Shown here piece by piece: positions 14,323 through 26,184 of a stretch of DNA of 64,000 nucleotides; position 1 is the stretch's first letter; each line of letters begins with the position of its first letter. The stretch is from Whitmania pigra. Its lineage: Eukaryota > Annelida > Clitellata > Hirudinida > Haemopidae. Under the pieces are notes generated by a model. That model was given only the letters and a program-made list of their open reading frames with translations, was not told the DNA's origin and did no database searches. The stretch covers positions 1,963,501-2,027,500 of the forward strand of contig JAJTWR010000266.1 of the NCBI GenBank assembly GCA_021613335.1, in the 5' to 3' direction. The translations under genes were made by a program, and so were the position numbers.

Positions 14323-15322
14323 TAATAATAATAATAATAATAAATAATAATAATAATAATAATAATAATCATAATAATAATAACAACAATAATAATAATA
14401 ATAAATGATGAAATTATTTGGAAGACTATTTTTAATTACCAGGAAAACCACTGCCAGCGGATTCAGCTGCAGGGAGGCAGGTACTTTTGCGTGAGTGGCA
14501 TCCTCGACCAAAGAACCGACCACGCCAAATGCTGTGTCGAGATGGGCATCGACCTCATCGATTTTATGAGGTTTTGTTTGCTTTCGTCGAATCTTTTTAT
14601 TTTATTATTTTTAATGCCAGCTTTTCAACTTTTACTACTTAATTTATTATGTACATAAATTGTATTTATAGTAATTATCATCCTTGAAACCTATTTAAAA
14701 TTACATGAGACATGAACATGATGATGATATTGAAAACGACGATGATGATGAAGAAGGGCGTGGCCTTGCATCTGCCCTGGAATAATTTATTGCCATGTTT
14801 TCCATATCTCCGTTCAATGGTTCCTTTAATGATCTGCGAATGTTTTCAAGACCTCTTTTGAAGTCATCCATGAGATCCAACTCGGCCCCCCATGGGATGT
14901 TCCACATCATTTCGCTATAGTTTCTCGCATTCATGACTTTCGTCGTCAGCGACAGTTTGTCGAGATGATGATGATTGACTTTGCGACGTGACGTTTAGAT
15001 CAACTGATTGTTCTGCTTGACTGCTTGCTTACTTTCTTGATTGATTGGTTATCTTCAATCGTTCAATTCTCAATCACCTTCAGTCGGTTGAAATAAAAAC
15101 TCTTATTCTCTTTAACATGATCAGCTTCGTGGCAAACTTGACCACCGTGAACCTGAGAATGAGAGTTGGAGTTCACTCAGGTCAGGTCACGTGCGGAGTG
15201 GTGGGAGTCGGCAGATGGCAGTACGACGTGTGGAGCGATGACGTCGAGGTTGCTAGTCTCACGGAGAAGGCAGGACAGCCGGGGTTTGTTGATCATCATC
15301 ATCATCATCATCATCATCGTCG

Positions 15323-15361
<39 letters not shown>

Positions 15362-16643
15362 ACACCAATCTTCAGTCAATTAATAATATTATTAATAATC
15401 GTAACGAATGAAAACGGTTAAGTTCCTTGGATCTAATCAACTCTGATGACTAACCTCCTCCATAAGATGGGGGGTCCATTGTTTGACTGATGTGATTGAT
15501 CAATGACTGATGTCCTTAATCAACTAATTAGTCGGCGGTAAATGATGGGAGGCTAATTGGAAATGGTTTGAGCAATTACTGAAGGAGTTTTAATGGAGCG
15601 CAAGTAACAAGTAAATATGCGTTGAATTCCAGACTCAGAGGAGCCGAAGATAGTTTTTTTTCGGTGAATGACGAAAATGCACCATGCATCGTCTAAAGTC
15701 ATAAGTTCGCATTCCAATTCATAGGCGACGATATCTGTAAGCAGATATAAAATGAGATGATATCCCTATCGTTATGATGATACCGTCATCATCATCGTCG
15801 TCTATCTTCACTGTCGCACAGATTTTGCCACAATCATCACCGCTGCAGTCGTCGTAATCATCAAGTGATCATGACTTCATCTCGCCATTCTCATCAACTC
15901 TTTCGATGAATGTCTGATTGATTTTTTAAAATTGATTTATACTGATTTTTTATTGATTTTTAGTGATTTTTAGTGATTTGTATTTGAAGCAAAGTCCTCG
16001 TGACCTCCGCCACTCTGGACCACCTGCAGGAAGAATTTCCAGCGGTTGCCAATAGAAACAACTGCTCCAAGCTTGAGGCGCGAGGAGTGAAGACATTTTT
16101 TGTCATCAGCGAACACCCAAGAAAGGTGATGATGATGGTGGTGAAGACGATGATGAAGATGATGATGATAGTGGTGATGATGATGGTGATGATGTTACAA
16201 GGGCTGATTATGATGCTGACGATGATGACAGTAAATAATCACGTCATGATTGCCTAATTAATTTAATTACGAATTAAGTAATAAAAAAATCCATTAGCAT
16301 AACTTATGAATGCAGTACACGTCAGAAACTCAACGTAATTCATAACGTAATGCGCACACATCGGAGACTGGAAATGCTTAGGGTTTAAATTGTTGCAACT
16401 TTTTCCAATTAGTCGACTTTGGTTTTCCAGCACTACTTCCTGCCAAAGTCCGCCTCGAACAGTTGCACGAAGAACATCGGAGGAGTTCTGTCGGCCATCA
16501 AATTCAACGTCGAACAACCTCTGAGCAACGTTGTGTCGAGGACGCTGAACTTTGTGTCGTCTGTAAGGAATTGTGAAATTGATTTTTAAATATTGAACAA
16601 CAACATCAACAACAACATTAACAACAACATCAACAACAACATT

Positions 16644-16675
<32 letters not shown>

Positions 16676-19600
16676 TGATTATTGTAATGCTCTAAGTCTA
16701 AAATAATAAAGCATGAACGTAGCCCCAACATTAATAAAAATGAATTATGATAATGAAAATATGATTTCAATTTGAAGAGTTATAGGAATAACAATGATAT
16801 TTAATAATAATAATAATAATAATAATGCTAGTAAGGTTACTGATGAAATGATAATAAGTTTTAGAAATAAAAATTATGTTCAGTAATAGATGTGTTGGTT
16901 GAATGTACTTCATCTTGTGCATAAATATTTCGGTGCACTTGAATTAAATTTACTTCAATAAAATAATCTTTAATCTTCTGCAGAACAACTCCTTTGATGA
17001 TGCTGAGGTTTTTATAACATCCAAAAGGTGATTTTGTTTAAAAGCATTTTAAAATTAAATATACCAAAGAATCTTAAATCATCTTAAATCATTTTTAAAA
17101 TCAAAGAATTGCTTTAACATAAAACATCCTTCTCATCAGGAGTTTCGTTTGTAACATCATCGCTAATGACATTAGTAATAATTACATTAATTGAATTAAT
17201 TGACTGATTTATTAATTTTATTTTTTTAAAATTTAATTCATTATTTTTATTTTTTTCTGCTTTTGCTACCTCCAACAGCAAAAAGTCTTCTTCCAGTTTC
17301 TCCGATCGTCACAGGAAGCACCTGATCCACGTGATTGGCAACAAATCGGTCAAAAAGAAGAAAACCGAGCACGTCAACTACCTCAGCCTCTCGTTCAAGT
17401 CGTCTGCTCTCGAAAGGAGTGTTAGATTTTGGTTTTTAATTTCTAGATTTTGTTGCTTTTTATTAATTTTTTAGATTTGTTTTTAAAAGTTTTCACTGAA
17501 GCAACTCGTAATCGAACGTGCAACCTCGGGATTCGCGAGCACGATCTGGCTCCATCGGCTTTAAAATCCTTAGTCGAGATTTGATTTCGTTCGCTTCAAT
17601 CCAAACATCCAAACTATCACCGAGTTAATTAATTAACCAATTAAACTGATTAAGTTTGGTGCTGCTAAATTTAAATTATAATTGCTTCTTCTTTTGGCCA
17701 TCAAAGCTGCCAAAGATTTATGAAGGTTTTATTTTTTATAATTCCATTTTCTATATTTTTTTTACTTAATTTTTTTGTCGTTGACTTTGAAATATAATTC
17801 CTGCATAATTGCTTGATGTTGTCGGTGGCAAGAACTCAAGAACGGTGATTGATGCCTTGAGATAATTTTTAAGACTAATGCCTATGTTTTTAATGTTGAT
17901 GTTCCAAATGCTAATTTGGGGCACTTATGTTATTTTGCTCTCTTTTTTTATGAGACTTTGTGCACAATTAGAATACAGTAGTAAAATTACTATTAATAAG
18001 AATAATTATTATGACTAGTTCAAGTGATTAAAATTAATAATTAGTTACAAAACGATTATCTAATCGAATCATCATCTGCTAACTAGTGACATTAGGTCAC
18101 CAGTGATAAGTCATCAAGTGACATGTAAGAGTTTAAAAGTTAAACACCTTGCGATAAACATTTTGCAAACAACCTTTCAGTTCAAAGCTTTGGAGGACGT
18201 TCAGTTTGCCTCGAAGTTGTTCATCTCTCTCATCCTCCTCGTCGTCTCCATGATCATCCATGCACTGATTTTGCCCAGGTGAGTGCTGTGATGAGTGACC
18301 TCGATGACTTCGTTCTGCCGAAACTTGTTGTGTGGTTTGGAAATTGCAATAAAAAATGAATTAACTATTGCAGAAGGATGAATTATGAATTTGAATTAAG
18401 AATGATAATAAATAGAAAATAAATAAAGAATAATAATTATGAATTAAGAATTTAATAGTATAAGGATATATAGAGTATGAATGTACTGTTTCCTGCCATT
18501 TATGGGATATTAGCTACCGTTTAAGAGATTGATTAACTTTGTATTAATTACAAACTAATCTCAAATTAATTAATTAATTGATACCAGAATAATTGAATAA
18601 ACACTTTAAGGAAGACTCGGTTGTGTGAAGTTGAGTCGAGCTATTCGTGCTGCACTGGAAGATGCCATTAAAACCTGGGTTGATGATGATGTTTTACACC
18701 GAGTTTATTTTTAATTCAATTTTAAACTTTTTAAACGAATTTTAAACTTTCAGGACAATCTTCCTCCTCGTCTTCTTCTTGGTTTGTTTTGCATGGATCT
18801 CTGTGGTGCTCATGCTGGTACTCGGTTACAGGATCAGAGTAAGCTTGCATTTAATATGTAAATGTGTAGTATGAATATGCATAATACTAAATATTTTATT
18901 ATATACTATTTTTGCCTGTACTGGCAATTATGCACAAACTAGTTATGTTAGTCAAGTGGTTTTTATCGTGTAAAAAAGGATTAAAGGTTAAATCGTCAGA
19001 AATATATGTGAATTAACAAGGTCATTTGAAGAATATAATGAAATATAATGAAAAATCTCTTATTAAATATTCTTATTAACTATTTATCTATTACAAGAAA
19101 AATATTGTGTCTGAATAATTTGTTGACATAATTATGACCAATTATATCCAATTTAACAAAGTAACGAAAACAAAGTAACTTTCGACATTCAGTGCATCGG
19201 TTGCGACGTGAAGAAGTCATTCCTGGCACGCCGATCCATCATCCTCGTCTGCATCCTCCTTCACTTTGTCATGTCTTTCCTCAACACTGTGAGTGATGCA
19301 AACATTTCTCCTGCAAACATTCCCATCATTGTTTGTAGCTTAGTTATTGTTTTGTTTTGTTTTTCATACACACGTTGGCAACGTTGAACAACGTCGGCAC
19401 GAGTGTTTGCATTTGTCTGAAGGCCGACCGAACGCTTCTAACCTTTCTAACCTGTCTGATTTCTGTGTCTTAATTCTAAGCGTTACTTTAGCCGAGTAAA
19501 AATTAAGTATTAAAATTATAACAAGTTATAAAATTATCATAGCAATTAATGCATTAAATATACTACAAGTTACAAAATGTTATGAAATGGTTATAATTAA

Positions 19601-22600
19601 TACATCCATTAAAATGTTACGAGTTATAAATTCTCTTGATAGATACTAGATCGCTAAAAATGTTTACAAACATTCCTATTCCAGCTATGCTGCAGAGGTG
19701 GCATAGTTTTCCCAGACAGGGTGGCATCCCCGTCGGAATCCGTGGTTTCTTTCCACCACCCGTCTCACCTGGAATGCCTCTCCCCGCAGTACATTTACCT
19801 CAACGCCCTTCCCTGCTTCTTCCTCGTTTTCCTGTTCGCTCGCCTCTCAGTATCTGCCAAGCTCAGCATTTGGCTGCTGATGTGCATTGGCTATCTCATG
19901 ATCATGGAGTTTGCCAATAGGACCTTCTTCTTCAATTACGACTCCAAACTGGGGTTAGATGAAGTTGATTTTTGTATATTTGTTTGCTAATTGTATTATT
20001 AGCTAATTATTATAATAATAATTATAATTATAATAATAATATATATATACATAATTATTATTATTATTATTATTATTATATTATTATTATATTATATTAT
20101 TATTATATAATTATAATTATGTATATATATTATTATTATTATGTATATATATATTATTATTATTATATTATATTATAATTATTATATTATATTATAATTA
20201 TATATAATTATGTATATATATATTATTATTATTATGTATATATATATTATTATTATTATATTATATTATAATTATATAATATTAAATAATATATATATAT
20301 TATTATTATTATAATTAATTATTATATATAATATAATATAATAATAATAATATATATATATTATTATTATATAATTATAATTATAATTATAATTATAATT
20401 ATAATTATAATTATAATTATAATTATAATATATATATACATAATTATTATTATTATTATATTATTATTATTATTATTATTATGGTAGGCTTAGTTGATTA
20501 TTGTTTACAGTGTAAGCGAGTAGTATTGTTATTAGAATGATGTCGTCTGCATACTGCTTATGAGTTTCTGATTCATGGTTTGTGATGATAATGATGTTGA
20601 AACTAAACGAATGGAATTGAAAGTGTTTGAAAGAGGATTACAATCGCTTGTGCAGTTTATTCTCGAATTATTTATGGATCAGAATCCCATGCCTAAGGTT
20701 TTAATATTATCACAATTTGTAACATTTACTACTGTCAGTTAGATACTTCACAACAACTTTATGATGCCACGAAATTATTATCTCATTCGAACCGAATCGA
20801 ACAAATCAACAAATCTAGGGATTTCCCAGAACGAAAATAAAAAAAAAACATTAAAGATATTTGGTTCTCATTATCCGAGCATCTGAGTGGAACTGATTAT
20901 TTCAGGAGCGAGATTCCAAGTGATGCTCCTGGAATCCTCATGTTGCTTCACTTTGTTATTGCTCTCTACCTCAGCAGCAGAGACCTGGATTGGCTCCTAA
21001 GACTAGGCCACATCTGGCAGGACCAGGTACGCCTCAGTTCGTGAGGAAGATTCCTTTTGATGTTCTTTCATTTCATTTTGTTGTTAAATTATCTTCTTAT
21101 TCGTTGATTCTGTTGGAAACATTTTATTGTTAATTTTATTAGTTGGAGGATTTATTGTTATTTACTACTTACTTTCACTATGGTTTATTAATTATTTTAT
21201 TCGATAATTAAATTTTTAAATTCAGGTGAGAAAACAGAGATTGGAAGTGAATACGATGGAGAATTTGAACCAGGATTTGTTCCACAACCTGCTGCCTGAC
21301 CATGTCGTCCCCTACTTTGACAATGTTCCAGAGAACAAAATAATCGTTAGATGAACACGTTAATCAAAATTCATTATTAAATAAAGTAATTTTGAAATAA
21401 TTAATTATTCTCATCGGAAAATATTTGTTGCAAGCATCACCCGCAAATTCACGAACGAAATCTTTGTATGAACTGTCATTGATTTCCGTTCAAACGTCTG
21501 CAAAAAATCAACATCGATAATTAAATCCAATTAAATTCAATTAAATTCTGATTATTATTATGAATAGGCCAACCATTATAATAAGTAAAAATAAATATAT
21601 TTTGCTCCAGGACTTTTACAGTCACAGCTACTCAAGAGTAACAGTGATGCAAGCCTCTGTGACCAACATGTCCCAGGCCCACGGGGAACTTATGAAAAGG
21701 TCAAGGCCATCCGAGAGCCTGAGGGTGCTCCACGAAATAATATCGGCGTTCGATAAGGTGTCGTCGTTTGATTTGCTGGTTTTGGTTGCTCGTAGATTGA
21801 GTTGCTGTCGTTGAGAAGTTATGAAGAACAAATTTTATTAATTATAATCATTGTAATTCTTTTGCAGTTGTTATTGTAATGTATAATAATTAGTTAGAAC
21901 TTTTCAAGAGGACCTAGTAAATGAACATTTTGTTGTATTACGTTATGTTAATTTTAATAAAATCTCTTTTGTATAAGTCACTGTAATTTGTAGCTGCTAA
22001 AAGTATTGACAATAGATAATGATAGTAAAATTGTTATCAGATAATGATTATAATATATTATCAGTTGTTTATGGACAATTAAGATCTTAAACTGCTCCTT
22101 CAGTTTTGAACTACAATTCCAGGTTCACATGGATCCGAGGTTCATGTCGACTGTGAAAATAAAGTCTTCTGGGCCGTCTTATCTTGTTGTTGGTGGTCTC
22201 AAACCTAACAACAAGATTGATGTTAGTCAAACAATACAGTTTTGATTTTGATTTTTTGACAAATATTTAGTGCTACGATGACAATGATGATGGTAGTTAT
22301 GAGATAATGATGGTGATGATGCAAAAAGTTATGATTATGATCTCCAATAGGACAGCAAGGAGAACAAGAAACTGCATCTGAACATCATTATGGAACTGGC
22401 TCTGAAGATGAGGGAAGCACTTCTGCCCATCAGCAGAGGTAGACTGATGTTCAGAGCAGGTGAGCAGGTGTTCATTGGTGCAAAAGAAAAATAACGAAAT
22501 AATAGTTAACCGTTGTTTAATTAATTAACCATTATTCACCATCATTATAAATATTGATGGTGTTATTAGCAATTGTTGACTACAATCCTTCTGCAACAAG

Positions 22601-25511
22601 AATAATGAAGATAATATTATAAGAATGTGAAATTCCAACAGGATATGAATGTTGCTTGAAAAGATGAATAAAAGTATTGAAATTGTTAAAATACCAAATA
22701 AGGAGCATTGACTGACTCGACAATAATATCTCATTCTTGTTGCTCAGCGAACCCAACAATAAGTTCAAAACGCAGACAGTTTTTGTTGTGTTAGGATATT
22801 TGTTTCCATCCAGTTTTTGTATTTGTTGAAGGAAACATTTCAAACAGCCGGTCTGTACATGTTCCTCCTGCCAACGAAAACATGATATGCTTAAAAAATT
22901 TTCAGAGATCTTTTTTGCTGCACTGTTTTGACTTAAGCTTCAAGATCTTTGTATATGTTTGATACATAAACAGTAACCCTGTGAAGCAATTTGTATCACG
23001 TTTATAAACATTACGAACAAATGACACAACAGAATGTTTAAAGCCAATTCTTTTCTTGAAATGTTCGAAGGCGTTGATCTCGGACCTGCGATAGCTGGAG
23101 TTATCGGAGCTCGGAAACCCCAGTACGAAATCATCGGTGATTGCGTCAACACAACATGCCTGCTGAATTCAACAAGCCTGCCAAACTGCATTCAGGTATT
23201 TTTGGCATCTTTCAGTAAATGTCTAAGCATTAATTACTTTCATGCCAACATTTAATGACTTGATAACATTGATTATTTAAAAATTTTAAGAAATTCAAAA
23301 CAATTATCTTTCATTTAGCTACTACATTATAAATCAATAATTTTACAAAGTAAAATGTGATAATAATTGCTTCAGGTTTCTCAGACTGTCTATGAAGTTC
23401 TCCAAGGATGCTACGAGTTCAAATGTCGAGGAATGACCAAGCTGAAAAGTTCAAGAGAACACTTGACTTATTTCCTGTCTGGTGCCCATCCTTCAAAACC
23501 AACCAGTTTTTTTGACTTTGAAAAGGATGAGGAATTCCTACCTTCTCCTCGCTACAACATCGGTCAGGACAAATTTACTGAGCTTCCAGCGTTCGACCAC
23601 TCTATCAAGAGGCCTCAGCCCATTACTCCTCAGACCCCCTCGAAAGCACATGGTGGCAGCCAAATGTTCAACTTTTCTTCCATTAACAATCCGGGTTATT
23701 TCCACCACCACAATGACAGCCTCTCTGCATTCTCATCGAGCATCCAGCCTTCAGTTAAATCGACTGAATTGCATTGGAATCAATGCGACCGGCTCGAGTT
23801 CCAAAATCCGAACCAGTTTAAGAAAATCAGTGGCACAAGTGATTCGAGGTCGCATTTTGTTTTGAATTCACAAAATCCTCCGATAAACACAGCATTGCAC
23901 GGTCCATTGCAACACATCTCAGCCTTTATCCCTGCTGGAGGTTTGAATGCAAATACAGTTCTGTCTGGGAATGGTAAAACATTACCGAGGATGACAAACT
24001 TTGAAAACTTCAATGAATCGCACGTCAATAAAAAGCCTAATGATGGGAACAACAATTCGTATCCTGACCACATGCATCCATGTAACCCGAACTGTTCCCA
24101 ATCATATGAAACATCACCAGGAACCGGTATAGCAGACTGCCAAAGCCGGCTATGTAGTCAAACCAGTTCAGAGAAAACAGATGAAAATATTGATGCTTCA
24201 GACTTTTGGAGGAGCGAAAGCAATTTTTGCGAAAGAAAGCCTTCTAACAAAGACAGAGAAATTGAAACGGATATAAAGGTTACGCCGAAAAACAGCGTAA
24301 GACTCTCGACCTCGGACGTTGAGGACATCGAAGCCATAATGAAAGAAATTGGAGCCAACCAGAATAAAAAGTCTGAACTGTACTTATCTGAAGAGCAAGA
24401 CCGCTCGAACCACGAGGTAAATGCCACTGAAATGCTTTCATCTGACCAAAAGGATGAAGGAGGCCTAATGCACCTTGAAAATGGTATAATTTACACCAAA
24501 AAATTTGTCGACAGTTCCAGGTTAAAAAGCTCTGGGCATGTGGCATGCTCAAGCCAAATAGGAGCCTCGTTGTATGATAATGTCTCTAAAATGCGCTCAT
24601 CTGGGAAGAAAGTTCAGGAAAGAGACAAGCCAAACACAAAATTGCTTGCTGGTGCAAATGGTTTTCTGAAAACCTCAGGTCCTGTATTACAGAATCCCCC
24701 AAAATCAGCTTTCATAATTGTGAGAAATAATACCAGCAATGCAGGGCTCAAATCACAGCCAAATCAAAATTCTAGGGCTCCTCTTCAGAATGGTACCAAT
24801 GCATCTTTAGCTAAGACACTACTAGCTGCTAACCTTAATTCAAAACTTCGCCTGCACCAGCAGTCCCTCAAAAAATCTGAACCAGCAAAGCAAAGCCAGC
24901 AGCACGAAGGCACCAATTCGCGCCATAGCATGGCCGTACCACCTCAAAACTTGAGGGACAGATGGGGTCATACAGACTCGCCCACAAGGAGTAAGAGTTT
25001 GGACAGGATAGTAGTGGAACTCAGTGATGAGCTGAACTCGTCCTCATCGATAGGAGAATCGAGTCCTAAGATGTTGCAGAGGACTTCGAACAAAAGGGAC
25101 ATCGCCTCCCTCTGTGCCAACGGGTCGTCCGGCAGCGAGAATCAAAAGCAGCTGGGTTCGGGGCTCCTCCAGGTGAAATACCCGCAGAAGTCGAAAGCTC
25201 GGAACAATCCCATGCACCTGACGCCGGTTGCAGACCGACTGAGCCTTTCGTCGTTTAATAGCGAAATGTCGAGGTCTGATCCTGCCCTGAGCTACGAGTC
25301 GAGCTCGGCCATAGAGTCGGAGTACGACAATTACAGGCCCGGCATGGCGAGCGACGAGGATTATTTTGCCGTGGAACCGGTCAGCGATGTCGAAATCGAC
25401 ATATTCGACGACGCCAATGTCGACAACGTGAAGGTGGAGGAGGATTATGAAAACTACAATTTTGACTCTCTGATGACCGGCCAGTCGAGCAAGATGACTG
25501 CCGAACTTTGA
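8792..25511 (+). CDS. Membrane adenylyl cyclase-like protein, probably catalytically impaired, long C-terminal extension
   Basis: Transmembrane adenylyl cyclases make cAMP at a C1/C2 interface. Exons: 8792-9106, 9167-9616, 11470-11619, 12076-12197, 14128-14239, 14443-14570, 15125-15283, 15990-16125, 16431-16562, 16984-17027, 17279-17420, 18181-18278, 18754-18838, 19193-19288, 19685-19953, 20906-21026, 21226-21345, 21611-21757, 22123-22221, 22351-22459, 23071-23195, 23376-25511; 1764 residues, all in phase. Order: M1 membrane block (~90-280), C1 (~340-525; [33 protein letters not shown]), C1b linker, M2 (~635-850), C2 (~895-1090; [21 protein letters not shown]), tail ~1091-1764. First metal Asp D351 is kept; the second is Gly395 (GGRYFC for GDCYYC). 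In C2 the catalytic Asn N1038 is kept, but the Arg is Leu1042 and the adenine Asp is Glu1031. Fold is secure; loss of activity is inferred; isoform unassigned. Confidence 0.9.
9873..9927. repeat. (TTA)n microsatellite, cyclase intron 2
   Basis: Near-perfect TTA/ATT trinucleotide run with one interruption, in the 1.85 kb second intron of the cyclase-like gene. The rest of that intron is AT-rich and shows no gene. Confidence 0.9.
11653..11734. repeat. (ATC)n microsatellite next to the exon 3 donor
   Basis: About 27 uninterrupted ATC units starting some 34 bp after the donor at 11620. They create spurious poly-Ser, poly-His, poly-Ile, poly-Met and poly-Asp frames. A looser TCA/TTA continuation runs to about 11795. 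Confidence 0.95.
13209..13302. repeat. (ATC)n(ATT)n microsatellite, cyclase intron 4
   Basis: Compound trinucleotide tract of ATC units with a short CGT interruption that passes into ATT units, inside the long intron between exons 4 and 5. Further AAT/GAT tracts in the same intron lie at about 12420-12445 and 13623-13704. Confidence 0.9.
13980..14083. repeat. (TTA)n microsatellite just upstream of exon 5
   Basis: About 30 ATT units ending in TTG/TTA units, roughly 45 bp before the exon 5 acceptor (TTTAG|CATC at 14127/14128). Frames through it encode poly-Asn and poly-Leu and are not genes, although one plus-strand ORF runs through into the real C1 exon. Confidence 0.9.
14283..14404. repeat. 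(AAT)n microsatellite, cyclase intron 5
   Basis: AAT units fill most of the 203-bp intron between exons 5 and 6 (14240-14442), so the whole spacer between two C1 exons is nearly simple repeat. Confidence 0.9.
15291..15362. repeat. (ATC)n microsatellite next to the exon 7 donor
   Basis: ATC units with one CGT interruption begin about 8 bp after the exon 7 donor (GTTTGT at 15284). Confidence 0.9.
16597..16674. repeat. (CAACAACAT)-type short tandem repeat, cyclase intron 9
   Basis: AACAACATC and AACAACATT units alternate and then pass to plain AAC units, shortly after the exon 9 donor at 16563. Confidence 0.85.
19992..20482. repeat. ~490-bp AT-only tract of nested TA and TTA repeats, cyclase intron 15
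   Basis: Almost pure A/T sequence made of TTA/TAT triplets, TA dinucleotides and an AATTAT hexamer array (about 20375-20430). Several blocks recur, for example TATGTATATATATTATTATT near 20122, 20145 and 20212-20247. Many segments are self-complementary, so it could extrude cruciforms or be assembled poorly. Confidence 0.85.
23487..25508 (+). other. Long low-complexity C-terminal tail of the adenylyl cyclase-like protein
   Basis: After the C2 domain ends ([10 protein letters not shown]) the last exon continues for about 670 codons without an intron. The tail is rich in Ser, Asn, Gln, Lys and Glu, with no membrane segment or recognised domain, and looks disordered. Its final ~80 residues differ: they are acidic and aromatic ([37 protein letters not shown]) and look like a conserved short motif region. 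Several Ser/Thr-Pro and basic-Ser sites could be kinase targets, which is inference. Confidence 0.75.
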
Positions 25512-26184
25512 TTGTTTTTGGAACCACTTTTGCAGCTCGACTTTGCAGTCACGGCTGCCATTTCTAAAAGTGCCTTCAGCACAAGGTGCTCAGATGTTCA
25601 GACGTGCAATGTTTTATTTATTTGTACTCAGTAATATTTTTAGTTCTGATATGTTGTTCACTTTTGCAATTTGTTTTTTGCAATGACAGTTACCTAGCTA
25701 TCCATAAATTGAAAGAATTTGAACCTCTGTAGTTATGATAGTGGTGGTATTTATTCGAAATTATTGTTAATTATTGTTAAATGGTCATTTCAAGAGGCAT
25801 TTTATTGAACAAGTCAATGGATTGGAATGGTTAGTTTTTATTTTAAAAAGTAAATAAAAGTCACAATAATTTTAGTTCTTAATTTATAAATAAGTTAAAG
25901 GTTTTTTTTACAAAATGGTTACGATCACTCTCGCAAGTTCACCCGTTACGATCACCAACAATGAAGCTAGGATGAAACCAGAGAAGGTCTGGTCTCACTG
26001 GTGCAGAGCGATTAACTTCAGGGCAAGATGGAATCAAGAGTAATAAATTAGTTTGTTTACATAATCAGTATAAAACACCACCACCCAGGGAGAGTTTGCA
26101 GTGAAAGTATGGGATGAGAAAACAAAATGACACAAATATCTTAATCTTTGAGTTATTTCGATGCGTTGACAACATGTTTTGCTG
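25512..26184. other. Tail-to-tail 3' spacer between cyclase-like gene and laminin
   Basis: Both genes end here from opposite strands. A plus-strand AATAAA at about 25852 could end the cyclase transcript. Minus-strand AATAAA candidates (TTTATT on the plus strand) occur near 25615 and 25800, so the 3' UTRs may overlap. No laminin G exon is present on the minus strand here. Confidence 0.6.

Noticed and set aside
13975..14523. Poly-Asn and Tyr-rich minus-strand ORFs
   Set aside because: They come from (TTA)n and (AAT)n tracts around cyclase exon 5 and are antisense to it.
23780..24552. Minus-strand ORFs opposite the cyclase last exon
   Set aside because: They are shadows of the long plus-strand coding exon.
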